From assembly GCA_020349245.1 (NCBI GenBank), contig CP070764.1, forward strand, positions 2,693,633-2,751,953: a stretch of DNA of 58,321 bases. The letters are read 5' to 3'. The position numbers and the translations under genes were made by a program. The stretch comes from Chloroflexota bacterium. Its GTDB lineage: Bacteria; Chloroflexota; Anaerolineae; Anaerolineales; UBA4823. The notes beneath the pieces were generated by a model. It made no database searches. It was given only the letters and a program-made list of their open reading frames with translations, and was not told the origin of the DNA. Below, one piece after another: positions 36,360 through 45,585 of this stretch (positions are counted from its first letter, which is position 1; each line of letters opens with the position of its first letter).

Positions 36360-36563
36360 TTATCGGTCCGCAGACAACTCTGATTCTATGGATATCATCA
36401 GGTCTTTTAAGTTCGTGAACAGGGCGCGAGTATTCGATCCAGGGGTCTCCAGGGAAAACCTCCAGGAAACTGAATTTGCCGGATGATCCTGTTCCTGCCA
36501 GCAGGTAAGCAGGTATATTTTCCTGCGCAGTTGGGCGTCCATTCCAGCTGGTTGAGCATCCAT
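36360..36563 (-). CDS. Small WRFSLE-type conserved hypothetical protein
   Basis: This 67-residue protein has no assigned function. Its core SVSWRFSLETPGSNTRALFTN, followed by LKDLMISIESEL, resembles small Chloroflexota proteins of form WRFSLE...R.GF..LE.L that I recall; no search was run. AAAGGA lies 9 bases before the ATG at 36563, which supports translation. A second ATG lies 7 codons inside. It stands between the lipoprotein hydrolases and the divergent BTAD regulator. Confidence 0.6.
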   Translation of the reverse strand: MDAQPAGMDAQLRRKIYLLTCWQEQDHPANSVSWRFSLETPGSNTRALFTNLKDLMISIESELSADR

Positions 36564-36977
36564 TTAAATTTCCTTTGTTGGTGTTTTTTAAGTCAAAGTG
36601 CGGTTGTTGCTAAAGGGATAAGTCCTGTGCCAGCTGTTTGGATCTCACAAACCTTAGGAATTTCCCTCCATTCCAAGAAGAAAATTTGAATACCTCTTGG
36701 GAGGTTCGGCAATCTCCAATGTGATGCGAAGCAATAAGCTTCAGGCACTCAGCCCTCGTGTAAGCTTCAGTTGCATCGCAATGTTGGAAAGAAGGGATTT
36801 TTTTCCATTTTGATCCACGCAGCATCTTATCCGTGCTACAATAATTCATGTAAATGTTACCAAATTAATCTGAATTGATCTTGAATCAATCTTGAATCGA
36901 GATCAATTCACCGACCTTATCCATGGGGTAATAGAAACCTGTAAATTATTTCCTTGGCTAGCTGAGCCAGGAGTTTT
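36564..36977. other. Divergent intergenic region before the BTAD regulator
   Basis: About 410 bases. Apart from the operator-like repeat at 36872-36909, I see no gene I can support. A minus-strand frame at 36610-36849 has no recognised domain or ribosome binding site. Confidence 0.5.
36872..36909. promoter_or_regulatory. Operator-like nested repeats before the BTAD regulator
   Basis: GAATTGATC (36872-36880) and GATCAATTC (36901-36909) form a 9-base inverted repeat. Inside it ATCTTGAATC occurs twice (36878 and 36889), 11 bases apart, about one helical turn. It lies about 70 bases before the regulator start and may be a site for self-regulation. Confidence 0.5.
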
Positions 36978-39900
36978 ATGGGCAAAAAACTCGAGATCAA
37001 ACTCTTCGGAAATTTAGAAATCAGCCTGGGCGGTTCCCCAGTAACTGACATTAAATCAACCAAGGCTAAAGCCTTGTTGTGTTACCTGGCTGCATCTGGT
37101 CAAGCACACTCCCGATCTGCTTTGGCTGGTTTGTTGTGGGGCAACATGCCGGAATCAAGGGCTCGCATGAATTTAAGCCAAGCTTTAACCACACTGCGAA
37201 GATACTTTCCGGATCATTTGAGTATCTCCCACCAGGAAGTCGCAATTACTAGCGGCATAGATACTTGGATAGATGTGAATTCTTTTGAGGCGGCGCTTAA
37301 AGAAGAGACAGTTGTGGCTATGAACGATGCCGTCCGACTTTACCGTGGTGAGTTATTAGAACGCTTTTATGTTCCTGGTGCTCAAGAATTTGAGACTTGG
37401 TTGCTGATCGAGAGGGCGCGCCTGCGAGAAAAGGCAATAAGAACTTTAGACAGGCTGACGAAACACAATATCCGGCAAGGACGGGATGGATGGGAAGCAG
37501 CAATAAATTACATAACCCGTTTATTAGCGATTGAGCCTTGGCATGAGCAGGCACACCGCTTATTGATGATCCTGTTTGCGCTGACAGGAAAACGAAGCGC
37601 GGCCCTGATGCAGTACGAGAGATGTCGCCAGAGGCTGTGGGATGAATTGGGTGTTGAACCAGGTAATTACACCACCGAGATTTATGAGCGCATCAGGGAT
37701 GGAGAAATTCCTGCTCCAGGCGGGGAGGTTGGCCATTCATTTTTGGAAAAGGAAATCGGCGGTACAATCGAGTCTGCCGACCAATATTCACAATACACAC
37801 CTCCCATCCCGTCAAATTTACCACCCCAACCAACTGGTTTTGTTGGCCGTGAGCGAGAACTGAATGCTCTCGAAAACCTGATACTGAAGCGGGGAAAACG
37901 CTTGGTCACGCTTGTTGGTCTGGGGGGTATCGGAAAGACACGCCTTGCTCTTGAATTCGCCAGCAGACTTCTCCAGCGATATTCTGCAAAAGATGGTATT
38001 CCCGGAACAGGGGACCCGCCTTTCCCCAACGGTATCTTTTTCGTGTCATTGGAATCACTAAGATCGATCGGACAAATCTTGCCAGCAATTGCCGAAGTAA
38101 TGCAGATTCGGATGGACCGTGATGAAGGCCATCTGATGGAATTTCTGAGTACCAGGCGAGCAATGCTCATCATCGATAACTTTGAACACATGCTGGAAGG
38201 CGGGTTATTCCTTTCGCAGATATTAAAATCCGCACCGGAGATTTATCTATTGGTGACCTCTCGTGAACAGCTCAAACTTCTTGAGGAACAGGTTTATCCA
38301 CTCGATGGTCTTGATTTCCCTGAGCCCGAGCTGGCCAGCAGGGTGATGGATTTTTCTGCCGGGGAAATGTTCCTGCGTGCGGCAAGGCGCCAGGTTCCTG
38401 AATTTGCCCTGGATGAGGATGATGTTGAGTGTTTATCCCGCATCTGCTGGCTGGTAGATGGTGTGCCATTAGCCTTAGAATTGGCAGCGACTTGGGTGGA
38501 TACACTACCCCTTTCCGCTATTGCTACCGAAATCCAGCGTAATATTAACTTCTTGAGTTCAGAATATCAAAACCTGCCTCACCGCCATCGAAGCGTACGC
38601 GCTGCAATTGATGTTTCGTGGAACCTGTTGCTTCCTGATGAACAAAGCATGTTTACAAAGTTATTCGCTTTTCAGGGTGGATTTACCCGCGAAGCCTCAG
38701 CAGCAGTTGCCGGAGTGGCGGTGGAAAATCTTTCGTCTCTGGTTAGCAAATCACTGCTGCGCTATGTGAAATCGCAAAACCGGTACTATCTTCACGAATT
38801 GTTGCGGCAGTATGCTGGTGACCGATTGTTAGAATCGGGTGCTGACCTTCCAAATTTGTTTGACAAACATAGCCAATATTTTTGCCGCTGGTTTCATGAC
38901 CAGATCGACCCATCGATTTTGAAATCGGTTGGTCAAAAGCATGTCCTGGATAAGGTGACAGCTGAGATCGAGAATATTCGAGCAGCATGGCATTGGGCTT
39001 TGAAAAATAGATATCTTGACCGCCTGCTGGAAATGATTTCACCATTCGGTATGTACTATGTTTGGCGAGGGGGATTCCGAGAGGGCGAGCGTACCTTCCG
39101 GTCTTTTACTGAGCAGGTGGTTGATCTCAAAGATGTTTCAGAAGTTAAACAGATTTTGCTGAAAGTAGGGATATTAAATTGGCAAGCTTTCTTCTCAACC
39201 GAAATAGGCGATCAGGCAAAAGCTGTCCAACTCCTAAGTGAATGCAGAACTCTGCTGGACTCACCAATCTTGGATCAGGTGGATATCAAAGCACAACGCG
39301 CACAGAATTTGGTAAACATTAATCGCGCCGATTGGCTACAAACTTTTGATACCCGGTACAGGAATCTGTCCCAGGCGAGGACTTTATACCGGGAGGTAAA
39401 TCACCGGTATGGCTTGCCATTCGCCTTGACGACGAGCGCACGCCTGGCCCTGGTCACTGGTCGCCTGGATGAAGCGCAGGAATTCTTGCAAGAAAGTCTC
39501 GAAATCTATGAACAAACAGGCAACCAGATTGGTTGTGCAATATCGCTGACCGGTCTGGGGAACCTTGCTTTTGCACAAAATCGATATGAAAGAGCAGATC
39601 AGTATTTGATGCGCGCGGTGGAAATTGCCCGGGAGATGAACAGCATTGAGCGGACAATTATCGCCTCAATGTATCAAGGGACAGTTCGTTTATATTCCGG
39701 AAAGTTCAGCCAAGCACAGGGCATCCTGGAATATTGTGTAATGGAATCCGCTGAACATGGTCTACCACTCTACCAGGTTACTTCCCTATCTTATCTGGCA
39801 TACGACCTGCTGCATCTCGGTAAGTATAGCCAAGCTGCCCAATTGATCGAAGATGCCTTCCTGCTGGCAGAAAAAACGAATGATGAAGAAGTTGTATCGC

Positions 39901-40427
39901 TGACTCACATGATATCCGCGGCGATAAAATTAGTCAATCAGGCATATCCTGAGGCGTTGCTGGGTTTTGAAGAGGCTGCAAAGACCCAGGGATCGAGAAA
40001 GGCTGCCCGGATTGTCTTTGGAGAGGATTGCTGGCAGGTCGGTCTGGGAACAGCGCTGTTGAGTTCAGACCAAATAGTTGAAGCGCAGGAAGTGTATGGA
40101 AAACTTATGCATGAGGCGATCGTCAGCCAGCGGCAAGACAGACTCCTGTATGCCTTTGTTGGGTATGCGCTGCTTAACACAGTCCGTGGAAAGGTAGAAC
40201 GCGCCCTGGAGATTTATTCTACGGCTGCAAACTATCCGTTTGTAAGAGAATCATGCTGGTTTCAAGATGTTTTTGGCCGACCTGTCGAGACGGCCTGTTC
40301 GAATCTGCCAGAATACAGAATTCGGGAGATCAAAGCCCAGGCTGTCCGAAATGAAATCTGGCGGTTCGCTGATCAGCTGATCGATGGAGATGATGTCGAT
40401 CAGCTGCGCCATTCTGGCAATTCATAG
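36978..40427 (+). CDS. BTAD / NB-ARC ATPase / TPR transcriptional regulator
   Basis: The 1149-residue regulator is of the AfsR/SARP-like type. It begins with a winged-helix DNA-binding domain (about 1-95; LEIKLFGNLEISLGG) and a BTAD domain (about 100-250). An NTPase follows with Walker A LVGLGGIGKTRLALEFA near residue 310-326 and IDNFEHML as Walker B near 400. After about 640 it is TPR-like helical repeats (LTGLGNLAFAQNRYERADQYL). Such proteins couple a bound ligand or partner to transcription. AGGAG just before the ATG supports the start. The target is unknown; operator-like repeats upstream suggest autoregulation. Confidence 0.92.
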   Translation: MGKKLEIKLFGNLEISLGGSPVTDIKSTKAKALLCYLAASGQAHSRSALAGLLWGNMPESRARMNLSQALTTLRRYFPDHLSISHQEVAITSGIDTWIDVNSFEAALKEETVVAMNDAVRLYRGELLERFYVPGAQEFETWLLIERARLREKAIRTLDRLTKHNIRQGRDGWEAAINYITRLLAIEPWHEQAHRLLMILFALTGKRSAALMQYERCRQRLWDELGVEPGNYTTEIYERIRDGEIPAPGGEVGHSFLEKEIGGTIESADQYSQYTPPIPSNLPPQPTGFVGRERELNALENLILKRGKRLVTLVGLGGIGKTRLALEFASRLLQRYSAKDGIPGTGDPPFPNGIFFVSLESLRSIGQILPAIAEVMQIRMDRDEGHLMEFLSTRRAMLIIDNFEHMLEGGLFLSQILKSAPEIYLLVTSREQLKLLEEQVYPLDGLDFPEPELASRVMDFSAGEMFLRAARRQVPEFALDEDDVECLSRICWLVDGVPLALELAATWVDTLPLSAIATEIQRNINFLSSEYQNLPHRHRSVRAAIDVSWNLLLPDEQSMFTKLFAFQGGFTREASAAVAGVAVENLSSLVSKSLLRYVKSQNRYYLHELLRQYAGDRLLESGADLPNLFDKHSQYFCRWFHDQIDPSILKSVGQKHVLDKVTAEIENIRAAWHWALKNRYLDRLLEMISPFGMYYVWRGGFREGERTFRSFTEQVVDLKDVSEVKQILLKVGILNWQAFFSTEIGDQAKAVQLLSECRTLLDSPILDQVDIKAQRAQNLVNINRADWLQTFDTRYRNLSQARTLYREVNHRYGLPFALTTSARLALVTGRLDEAQEFLQESLEIYEQTGNQIGCAISLTGLGNLAFAQNRYERADQYLMRAVEIAREMNSIERTIIASMYQGTVRLYSGKFSQAQGILEYCVMESAEHGLPLYQVTSLSYLAYDLLHLGKYSQAAQLIEDAFLLAEKTNDEEVVSLTHMISAAIKLVNQAYPEALLGFEEAAKTQGSRKAARIVFGEDCWQVGLGTALLSSDQIVEAQEVYGKLMHEAIVSQRQDRLLYAFVGYALLNTVRGKVERALEIYSTAANYPFVRESCWFQDVFGRPVETACSNLPEYRIREIKAQAVRNEIWRFADQLIDGDDVDQLRHSGNS

Positions 40428-40577
40428 CCTATGTATAGAATGCCATAATAATATGAAGGGGATCACCATCCGTGGAGAAATCTCCTGCCGATAATAACCA
40501 AGTCAATATTAATGCTCTCTGTTATTCAGCTACATACTTGCTTTGCCATGCTGTGATTTGGAAGAGGTTGTTTCGAG

Positions 40578-40583
40578 TATAAT
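40578..40583 (+). promoter_or_regulatory. TATAAT -10 element before the SPFH-selD operon
   Basis: A perfect TATAAT lies 39 bases before the SPFH start at 40622. The -35 region is poor (GATTTG), so the assignment is tentative. Confidence 0.35.
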
Positions 40584-40621
40584 CCCCCAATGATGATTAA
40601 GATTGGTTTGGAGGTAAAGAT

Positions 40622-41704
40622 ATGAATTTCGCCAGTGTGCTTCAAGGACTTGTGGCGGTCTTATGGATCGTCGTTGTTGGCCTCCTGGTCCTGGCAGTTA
40701 TCCGCGCTACGCGCGGCTACAAAATCAGGGCAATTTCTCTAGCAATATTGGCTATCGCTATCGTTGCAGTTGTTTTGACTACCGTGAGTGCTGGCTTGGT
40801 CTTCATCCAGCCGGAGGAGCGAGGCGTGGTTATCTCTGCGATCGCTGATGAAGGCTACCGCCAGGATCCACTTCAACCAGGCTTGAATTGGATCATCCCT
40901 TATTTTGAATCGGTTGTCCGCTATCCGATCTCTCGGCAAACCTATACAATGTCGATAGCACCTGCAGAAGGTCAGGTAATAGGTGATGATTCTGTGGCTG
41001 CACGAACATCGGATGGTCAAGAGATATTTATGGATGCTTCAGTCATTTATGCCATCGACCCTAATCAGGTTGTCAAAGTGCATATTGACTGGCAGAATCG
41101 ATATACCAATGAACTGGTGCGGCCTCTCTCGCGAGGGGTGATACGAGATGCAGTTTCGCAATTCGGGGTGGAGGAAGTGGTCAGTACAAAAAGATTTGAA
41201 CTGCAGCAGTTCATCACTGAAAACATGACCACTTTATTAAAGAATAATGGTCTCATCCTGACCGATTTTGTGCTGCGAAACATTCAATTCTCCCCAGAAT
41301 ATGCGGCTTCGGTTGAACAGAAACAGATCGCTGAACAGCAAGCCCAGCAGGCAGCCTTCGTCGTGGAACAGCGACGCCAGGAAGCGGAGCAAGCCAGGCA
41401 GATCGCGGAAGGTCAAGCCGACGCCGCGGTCATTCGATCGAAAGGAAATGCTGAAGCACGGCTGATCGAAGCAGAAGCGGAATCGAAAGCTCTCCTTCTG
41501 GTGGCGGAAGCACTGCGCGATAATACCGAATTGCTCACCTATACATACATAACCAAAATCGCGCCCGGGATCGAAGTGATGCTTTTGCCCAGTGACAATC
41601 AGTTTTTATTCCCGCTCCCCACTCTTGAACCTGGTTCAAATTTAGTACCCACTATACCCACGCCGGAACCAACACCACTGCCGACCCCAGAGGCCACCCC
41701 ATAA
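40622..41704 (+). CDS. SPFH/prohibitin-family membrane protein
   Basis: The 360-residue protein has two N-terminal membrane segments (about 7-27 and 38-62). An SPFH/band 7 domain follows (EERGVVISAIADEGYRQDPLQPG). A coiled coil (about 225-300; EQKQIAEQQAQQAAFVVEQ) and a Pro-rich tail complete it. Such proteins scaffold membrane microdomains and control proteases. GGAGG precedes the start. Its stop overlaps the selD start by one base, so they are co-translated. Confidence 0.93.
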   Translation: MNFASVLQGLVAVLWIVVVGLLVLAVIRATRGYKIRAISLAILAIAIVAVVLTTVSAGLVFIQPEERGVVISAIADEGYRQDPLQPGLNWIIPYFESVVRYPISRQTYTMSIAPAEGQVIGDDSVAARTSDGQEIFMDASVIYAIDPNQVVKVHIDWQNRYTNELVRPLSRGVIRDAVSQFGVEEVVSTKRFELQQFITENMTTLLKNNGLILTDFVLRNIQFSPEYAASVEQKQIAEQQAQQAAFVVEQRRQEAEQARQIAEGQADAAVIRSKGNAEARLIEAEAESKALLLVAEALRDNTELLTYTYITKIAPGIEVMLLPSDNQFLFPLPTLEPGSNLVPTIPTPEPTPLPTPEATP

Positions 41705-42768
41705 TGGTCGCTGCTGCCTCCTCCGGGCGTCAAATCCGCTTAACCAGCCTTTCCAGCTGTGCTGGTTGAGCGTCGAAGCTGAACGCGGAATCGCTGGCGC
41801 AGGTCCTGCGTCCCCTTAGAGATACCTTCATCTCAGCTGATTATCCCGATCTGCTGGTCGGTCTGGGAGAATCTGATGACGCGGCTGTCTGGCGCTTAGA
41901 TGATGCCCGTGCCCTGGTGGTGACCACCGATTTCTTCACACCGGTCGTTGATGATCCCTATGACTATGGAGCGATAGCAGCCGCTAACAGCTTATCGGAT
42001 ATTTATGCTATGGGCGGCAGTCCATTCTTGGCTCTCAATATCGCTGCGTTACCTCCCACGCTCCCTACGGAGATATCTGCAGAGATTTTTCGTGGAGGGG
42101 CTGAGAAAGCTCGTGAAGCTGGTGTGGTCATCGCTGGTGGGCATACCATTCAGGACAAGGAACCAAAATATGGGCTGATCGCGATTGGTTTTGTGGATCC
42201 GACGAAGATGATCACCAAGAGTGGCGCCGTTGCAGGTGATAAATTGGTCCTCAGCAAGCCATTAGGATTCGGTACCACTACAACCGCCTTGAAAAACGGG
42301 AGTGCGGAACCGGGCGATGTTGCTGAAGCAGTGAGATGGATGCAGCAGCTGAACAAATCTGCCGCTGAACTTGCGGTTGATCTGCAGGTCCGGGGTGGCA
42401 CCGATATTACCGGTTTCAGCCTGCTTGGTCATGGACATGAAATGGCGCAAGCCTCCGGGGTTCGCCTCAAGTTTTCATTCGGCCAGATTCCATTTTTGAG
42501 TGGGGCCCAGCGCTATGCCCGGGAGTGGATTTTCCCCGGCGGGTCGCTGGATAACCGGGCATATTTTGGTTCTTGGGTGACGTTCATCCCCCAAATTGAT
42601 GAACCTTCCCAAATGCTCTTATTTGATGCGCAAACCAGCGGAGGTTTGCTCCTGTCTGTACCACCCGAGAAGATCACCCTCCTGTTGGAGAAAGCGGAGC
42701 ACATTGGACTAGCGTTGTGGGAAGTTGGGGAGGTTGTAGAAGGTTCTGGGATAGAGGTAATAATTTAA
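41704..42768 (+). CDS. selD: Selenide, water dikinase (SelD), itself a selenoprotein
   Basis: SelD makes selenophosphate from selenide and ATP, the selenium donor for selenocysteine. The 354-residue protein starts at ATG 41704, overlapping the SPFH stop. UGA at 41767-41769 is residue 22 in SCAG-U-ASKL, the catalytic position that is Cys in E. coli and Sec in many bacteria. Downstream motifs are intact: GLGESDDAAVW, VTTDFFTPVVDDPYDYG, ANSLSDIYAMGG and TDITGFSLLGHG. A 7-bp hairpin with loop GTC follows the UGA. This gene shows the organism uses selenium; selA, selB and selC are not in the window. Confidence 0.96.
41796..41812 (+). promoter_or_regulatory. SECIS-like hairpin in selD
   Basis: GGCGCAG (41796-41802) pairs with CTGCGTC (41806-41812), 7 bp with one G-T wobble, around loop GTC. 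The loop starts 33 bases after the UGA, within the usual range, and with its closing G reads GGTC as in the E. coli fdhF element. Confidence 0.75.
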
Positions 42769-42798
42769 GTAAGGAGAGTAATTGGAGATTGACAAATC

Positions 42799-42948
42799 AT
42801 GGGTCAGGTAGAATTGCTGCTCTCTATTGTAATCGCGCTGCTATACCTGGGGGTACCGGTTGTTGTTTTAATTGTCGTTCTGCGCATCAATCAACGAGTT
42901 AAGCACATTGAAAAAGCGCTTGAACGAAAGAAAGATTCCGAATCGTAA
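42799..42948 (+). CDS. Small single-pass membrane protein
   Basis: The 49-residue product reads MGQVELLLSIVIALLYLGVP, then a second hydrophobic stretch (VVVLIVVLRI) and a charged C-terminus. It has no family I can name. A GGAG lies 11 bases before the ATG. It sits 30 bases after selD and 18 bases before the gamma-glutamyltransferase gene, in one direction, so it is probably part of the same operon. Confidence 0.6.
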   Translation: MGQVELLLSIVIALLYLGVPVVVLIVVLRINQRVKHIEKALERKKDSES

Positions 42949-42966
42949 TTCAATCAAATCACAGAA

Positions 42967-44625
42967 ATGAGTTCTATGTCCCTAAAAGCAGAAAGCGATC
43001 TCGAATTTCAGGCGCGTCGATCTGCGGTTTACGGGAGGCGTGGCATGGTAGCCACCTCCCAACCCCTTGCGGTTGCAGCAGGACTTGAGATACTCGCCCA
43101 GGGTGGCAACGCGGCGGATGCTGCTGTTGCAGCTGCAGCTGCGCTGAATGTTACGGAGCCTACCTCCACAGGGATCGGGGGCGATTGCTTCGCAATTTAT
43201 TTCAACGCAACCGAACAGAAGCTCAGCGCTTTGAACGGTTCCGGACGGGCACCGGCAGATCTAACCTTGGAGCGTTTGTGTCGAGAAGGCTTTAAAGGGG
43301 AATTGCCACCGTTCCATCCTTATACGATCACCGTTCCCGGTGCCTGCGCGGGATGGTGTGATCTAGTTGCTGAGTTTGGCCGTTTGAATATGCCTCAAAT
43401 CCTGGCACCTGCTATTCGCCTTGCCGAGGGTGGATTTCCGGTGGCGCCGATCACGGCCTATTTCTGGTCGCGTGGCGTAGAGAGACAATTGAAAAACGCT
43501 CCTGGTGGGACAGCCCTAACTATCGATGGAAGAGCACCCCGTGCTGGCGAAATCTTCCGCAATCCAGGCTTGAGTCGCACATTACGGGCTGTGGCTGAGG
43601 GGGGACGTAAATCCTTTTACCAGGGCCAGATTGCCGAGTCGATTGTTGAGGTTGTGCAGCAGGCGGGGGGATGCTTGAAACTCGAGGATTTAGCGGACCA
43701 TGAAAGCTCCTGGGAAACGCCGATCAGCACTAAATACCGCGATCTGCGCATCTGGGAATGTCCTCCAAACGGGCAGGGTTTGGCAGCTTTATTGGGATTG
43801 AATATCCTGGAAGGTTTTGATCTCGGAGAGTTCCCTCCTTTATCTTCCCAACGCTTGCATTTAGAGATCGAAGCCATGCGCATCGCTTTTGCGGATGCAA
43901 ATTGGTACGTGGCAGATCCCCTTTTCAGCCCAGCACCGCTTCAAGAATTGCTCTCCAAGGAATACGCGCATGAGCGTCGAAAACTGGTTGATACTTCCCG
44001 GGCGACCCTGGATCAGAAATTTGGAACACCCCATGCTTTCTCCGACACGGTTTACCTCAGCGTGGTGGATGGGGAAGGAAATGCCTGTTCATTCATAAAT
44101 AGCAATTACATGGGTTTTGGTACAGGTATTGTCCCCGCTGATTGGGGATTTACCCTTCATAACCGGGGGCATAATTTCTATCTCGATGCAATGCATCCCA
44201 ATTCCTTGGCACCGGGAAAGCGTCCTTACCATACGATCATTCCAGCCATGGCAACCGGGCTAAATCCGGATGGCAGTGAATATTTATATGCCAGCTTCGG
44301 GGTGATGGGAGGCTTCATGCAACCCCAAGGACATCTCCAGGTAGTGGTATCTCTGGTGGATGACATGCTGGATCCCCAGCAGGCGCTAGACCAGCCGCGC
44401 TTTTGCATCCAGGATGGTCAATCTGGAGGCCGGGTTGCCTTGGAAGAGGGCATCCCTAGTGAGGTTGTCGCGGCCCTGTCTGCAATGGGGCATGGCGTTG
44501 AACAGGTTCGCGGTCATGGCAGGTCGCTTTTTGGACGTGGACAAATTATCCTGAGAGATCCTGGAAGCGGCGTTTTGTGTGGAGGAAGTGATCCGCGAGC
44601 AGATGGTTGTGCAATGAGCCTGTGA
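42967..44625 (+). CDS. Gamma-glutamyltransferase family Ntn-hydrolase
   Basis: The 552-residue protein belongs to the gamma-glutamyltranspeptidase family. The N-terminal half has GMVATSQPLAV and TGIGGDCFAIYF. Self-cleavage is expected before Thr in DTVYLSVVDGEGNACS near residue 360, creating the catalytic Thr. No clear signal peptide is seen, so it may be cytoplasmic like YwrD-type members. Substrates could be gamma-glutamyl compounds such as glutathione. The family's length is normal. Confidence 0.94.
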   Translation: MSSMSLKAESDLEFQARRSAVYGRRGMVATSQPLAVAAGLEILAQGGNAADAAVAAAAALNVTEPTSTGIGGDCFAIYFNATEQKLSALNGSGRAPADLTLERLCREGFKGELPPFHPYTITVPGACAGWCDLVAEFGRLNMPQILAPAIRLAEGGFPVAPITAYFWSRGVERQLKNAPGGTALTIDGRAPRAGEIFRNPGLSRTLRAVAEGGRKSFYQGQIAESIVEVVQQAGGCLKLEDLADHESSWETPISTKYRDLRIWECPPNGQGLAALLGLNILEGFDLGEFPPLSSQRLHLEIEAMRIAFADANWYVADPLFSPAPLQELLSKEYAHERRKLVDTSRATLDQKFGTPHAFSDTVYLSVVDGEGNACSFINSNYMGFGTGIVPADWGFTLHNRGHNFYLDAMHPNSLAPGKRPYHTIIPAMATGLNPDGSEYLYASFGVMGGFMQPQGHLQVVVSLVDDMLDPQQALDQPRFCIQDGQSGGRVALEEGIPSEVVAALSAMGHGVEQVRGHGRSLFGRGQIILRDPGSGVLCGGSDPRADGCAMSL

Positions 44626-44663
44626 GTGATCAGCCATGCTAACCCCGCATGTTATAATCACTC
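44624..44663 (+). terminator. Hairpin at the end of the gamma-glutamyltransferase gene
   Basis: GAGTGAT (44624-44630) pairs with ATCACTC (44657-44663), and inside it CATGC pairs with GCATG. It is followed by GGTTTT. It overlaps the stop codon and could end the transcript. A TATAAT at 44653-44658 lies inside, so it may also form part of the ferritin promoter. Confidence 0.4.
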
Positions 44664-44721
44664 GGTTTTAAAATTGTTCAATCTACCCAAAAATTTAATA
44701 TCATTGAAAGGAGCATATTAG

Positions 44722-45234
44722 ATGTTAATCAGCGAAGAACTACAAAGTGCAATGAACGCGCAGATTGGGCGGGAATTCGGGGCAAGTTTGCAGTATGTTA
44801 ACATCGCCACTTACTTTGACGCAGACAGCTTACCGCAGCTGGCAGCTTTTTTCTACCGCCAGGCAGAAGAAGAGCGAATGCACGCCATGAAATTTGTTCA
44901 CTATATCGTTGAGGCAGGCGGCCAGGTACGGGTTCCGAGTGTTGAAGGCCCACAATCCGATTTCAAATCAGCCAAAGAAGCCGTTCAGGCTGCATTTAAC
45001 TGGGAAGTGGAAGTCACCAACCAGATCAACCAGCTGATGGACTTGGCGATCAAAAAGAATGATCACATCGGCCAGGACTTCTTGCGCTGGTTTGTCGCTG
45101 AGCAGCTGGAGGAAGTGTCAACGATGGATACCCTGCTCTCCGTAGTCGAACGGGCTGATCAGAATTTGCTGTGGGTGGAGGATTTTCTCGCCCGCAACCC
45201 GATTGTAGCTGAAGACCACGGGGCAAATGAGTAA
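44722..45234 (+). CDS. Ferritin
   Basis: The 170-residue protein is a bacterial non-heme ferritin. Ferroxidase-site residues are visible: EFGASLQYVNIATYF with the helix A Glu, and EEERMHAMKFVHYIVEAGG with ExxH. Helix D carries FVAEQLEEVST with a further Glu. It stores iron as ferric oxide in a 24-mer shell. AAGGAGC about 8 bases before the ATG is a strong ribosome binding site. Confidence 0.95.
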   Translation: MLISEELQSAMNAQIGREFGASLQYVNIATYFDADSLPQLAAFFYRQAEEERMHAMKFVHYIVEAGGQVRVPSVEGPQSDFKSAKEAVQAAFNWEVEVTNQINQLMDLAIKKNDHIGQDFLRWFVAEQLEEVSTMDTLLSVVERADQNLLWVEDFLARNPIVAEDHGANE

Positions 45235-45585
45235 GGATATCTGGTTGTGAGATGAGTCTCCTACCAAGATTTCATTCGGCTTGAATTTATTACTTGTCAG
45301 AAATTGAGAACATCGCATAAGTAGCAGTTCGGAAGATTGTGAACAGGTGGAAAAATAACCGTTGCAATTCATCTGAACTATTGAAAAGACGGATGGCAAT
45401 TCAGAAGGAGTTGCCATCCGTTCCCATTAATTCAATGAGCCAGTTATTTTATTCGCGTGAGCAGGTCATAATTTACTTCCGGTTCAATGTTCGCTCGTCT
45501 GAGCGCGAATTATTCTGCTGCTGGATAAAAAAAGACATCTCGCAGCGGAGATGTCTGGGGTGAGCCGGGATAGATCTTGGTAAAT
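45235..45585. other. Intergenic region with two hairpins
   Basis: About 350 bases between convergent genes. CGGATGGCAA (45390-45399) pairs with TTGCCATCCG (45411-45420) but has no strong T-run. The second hairpin, at 45533-45556, is listed separately as a terminator. No ORF here is convincing. Confidence 0.55.
45526..45556 (-). terminator. Terminator after the Nfu gene
   Basis: AGACATCTC and GAGATGTCT form a 9-bp stem with a 6-base loop; on the minus strand the stem is followed by seven T residues. It ends the Nfu transcript. Confidence 0.85.

Noticed and set aside
36610..36849. Minus-strand 79-codon frame before the BTAD regulator
   Set aside because: Composition does not look protein-like, and there is no ribosome binding site or homology I can recognise.
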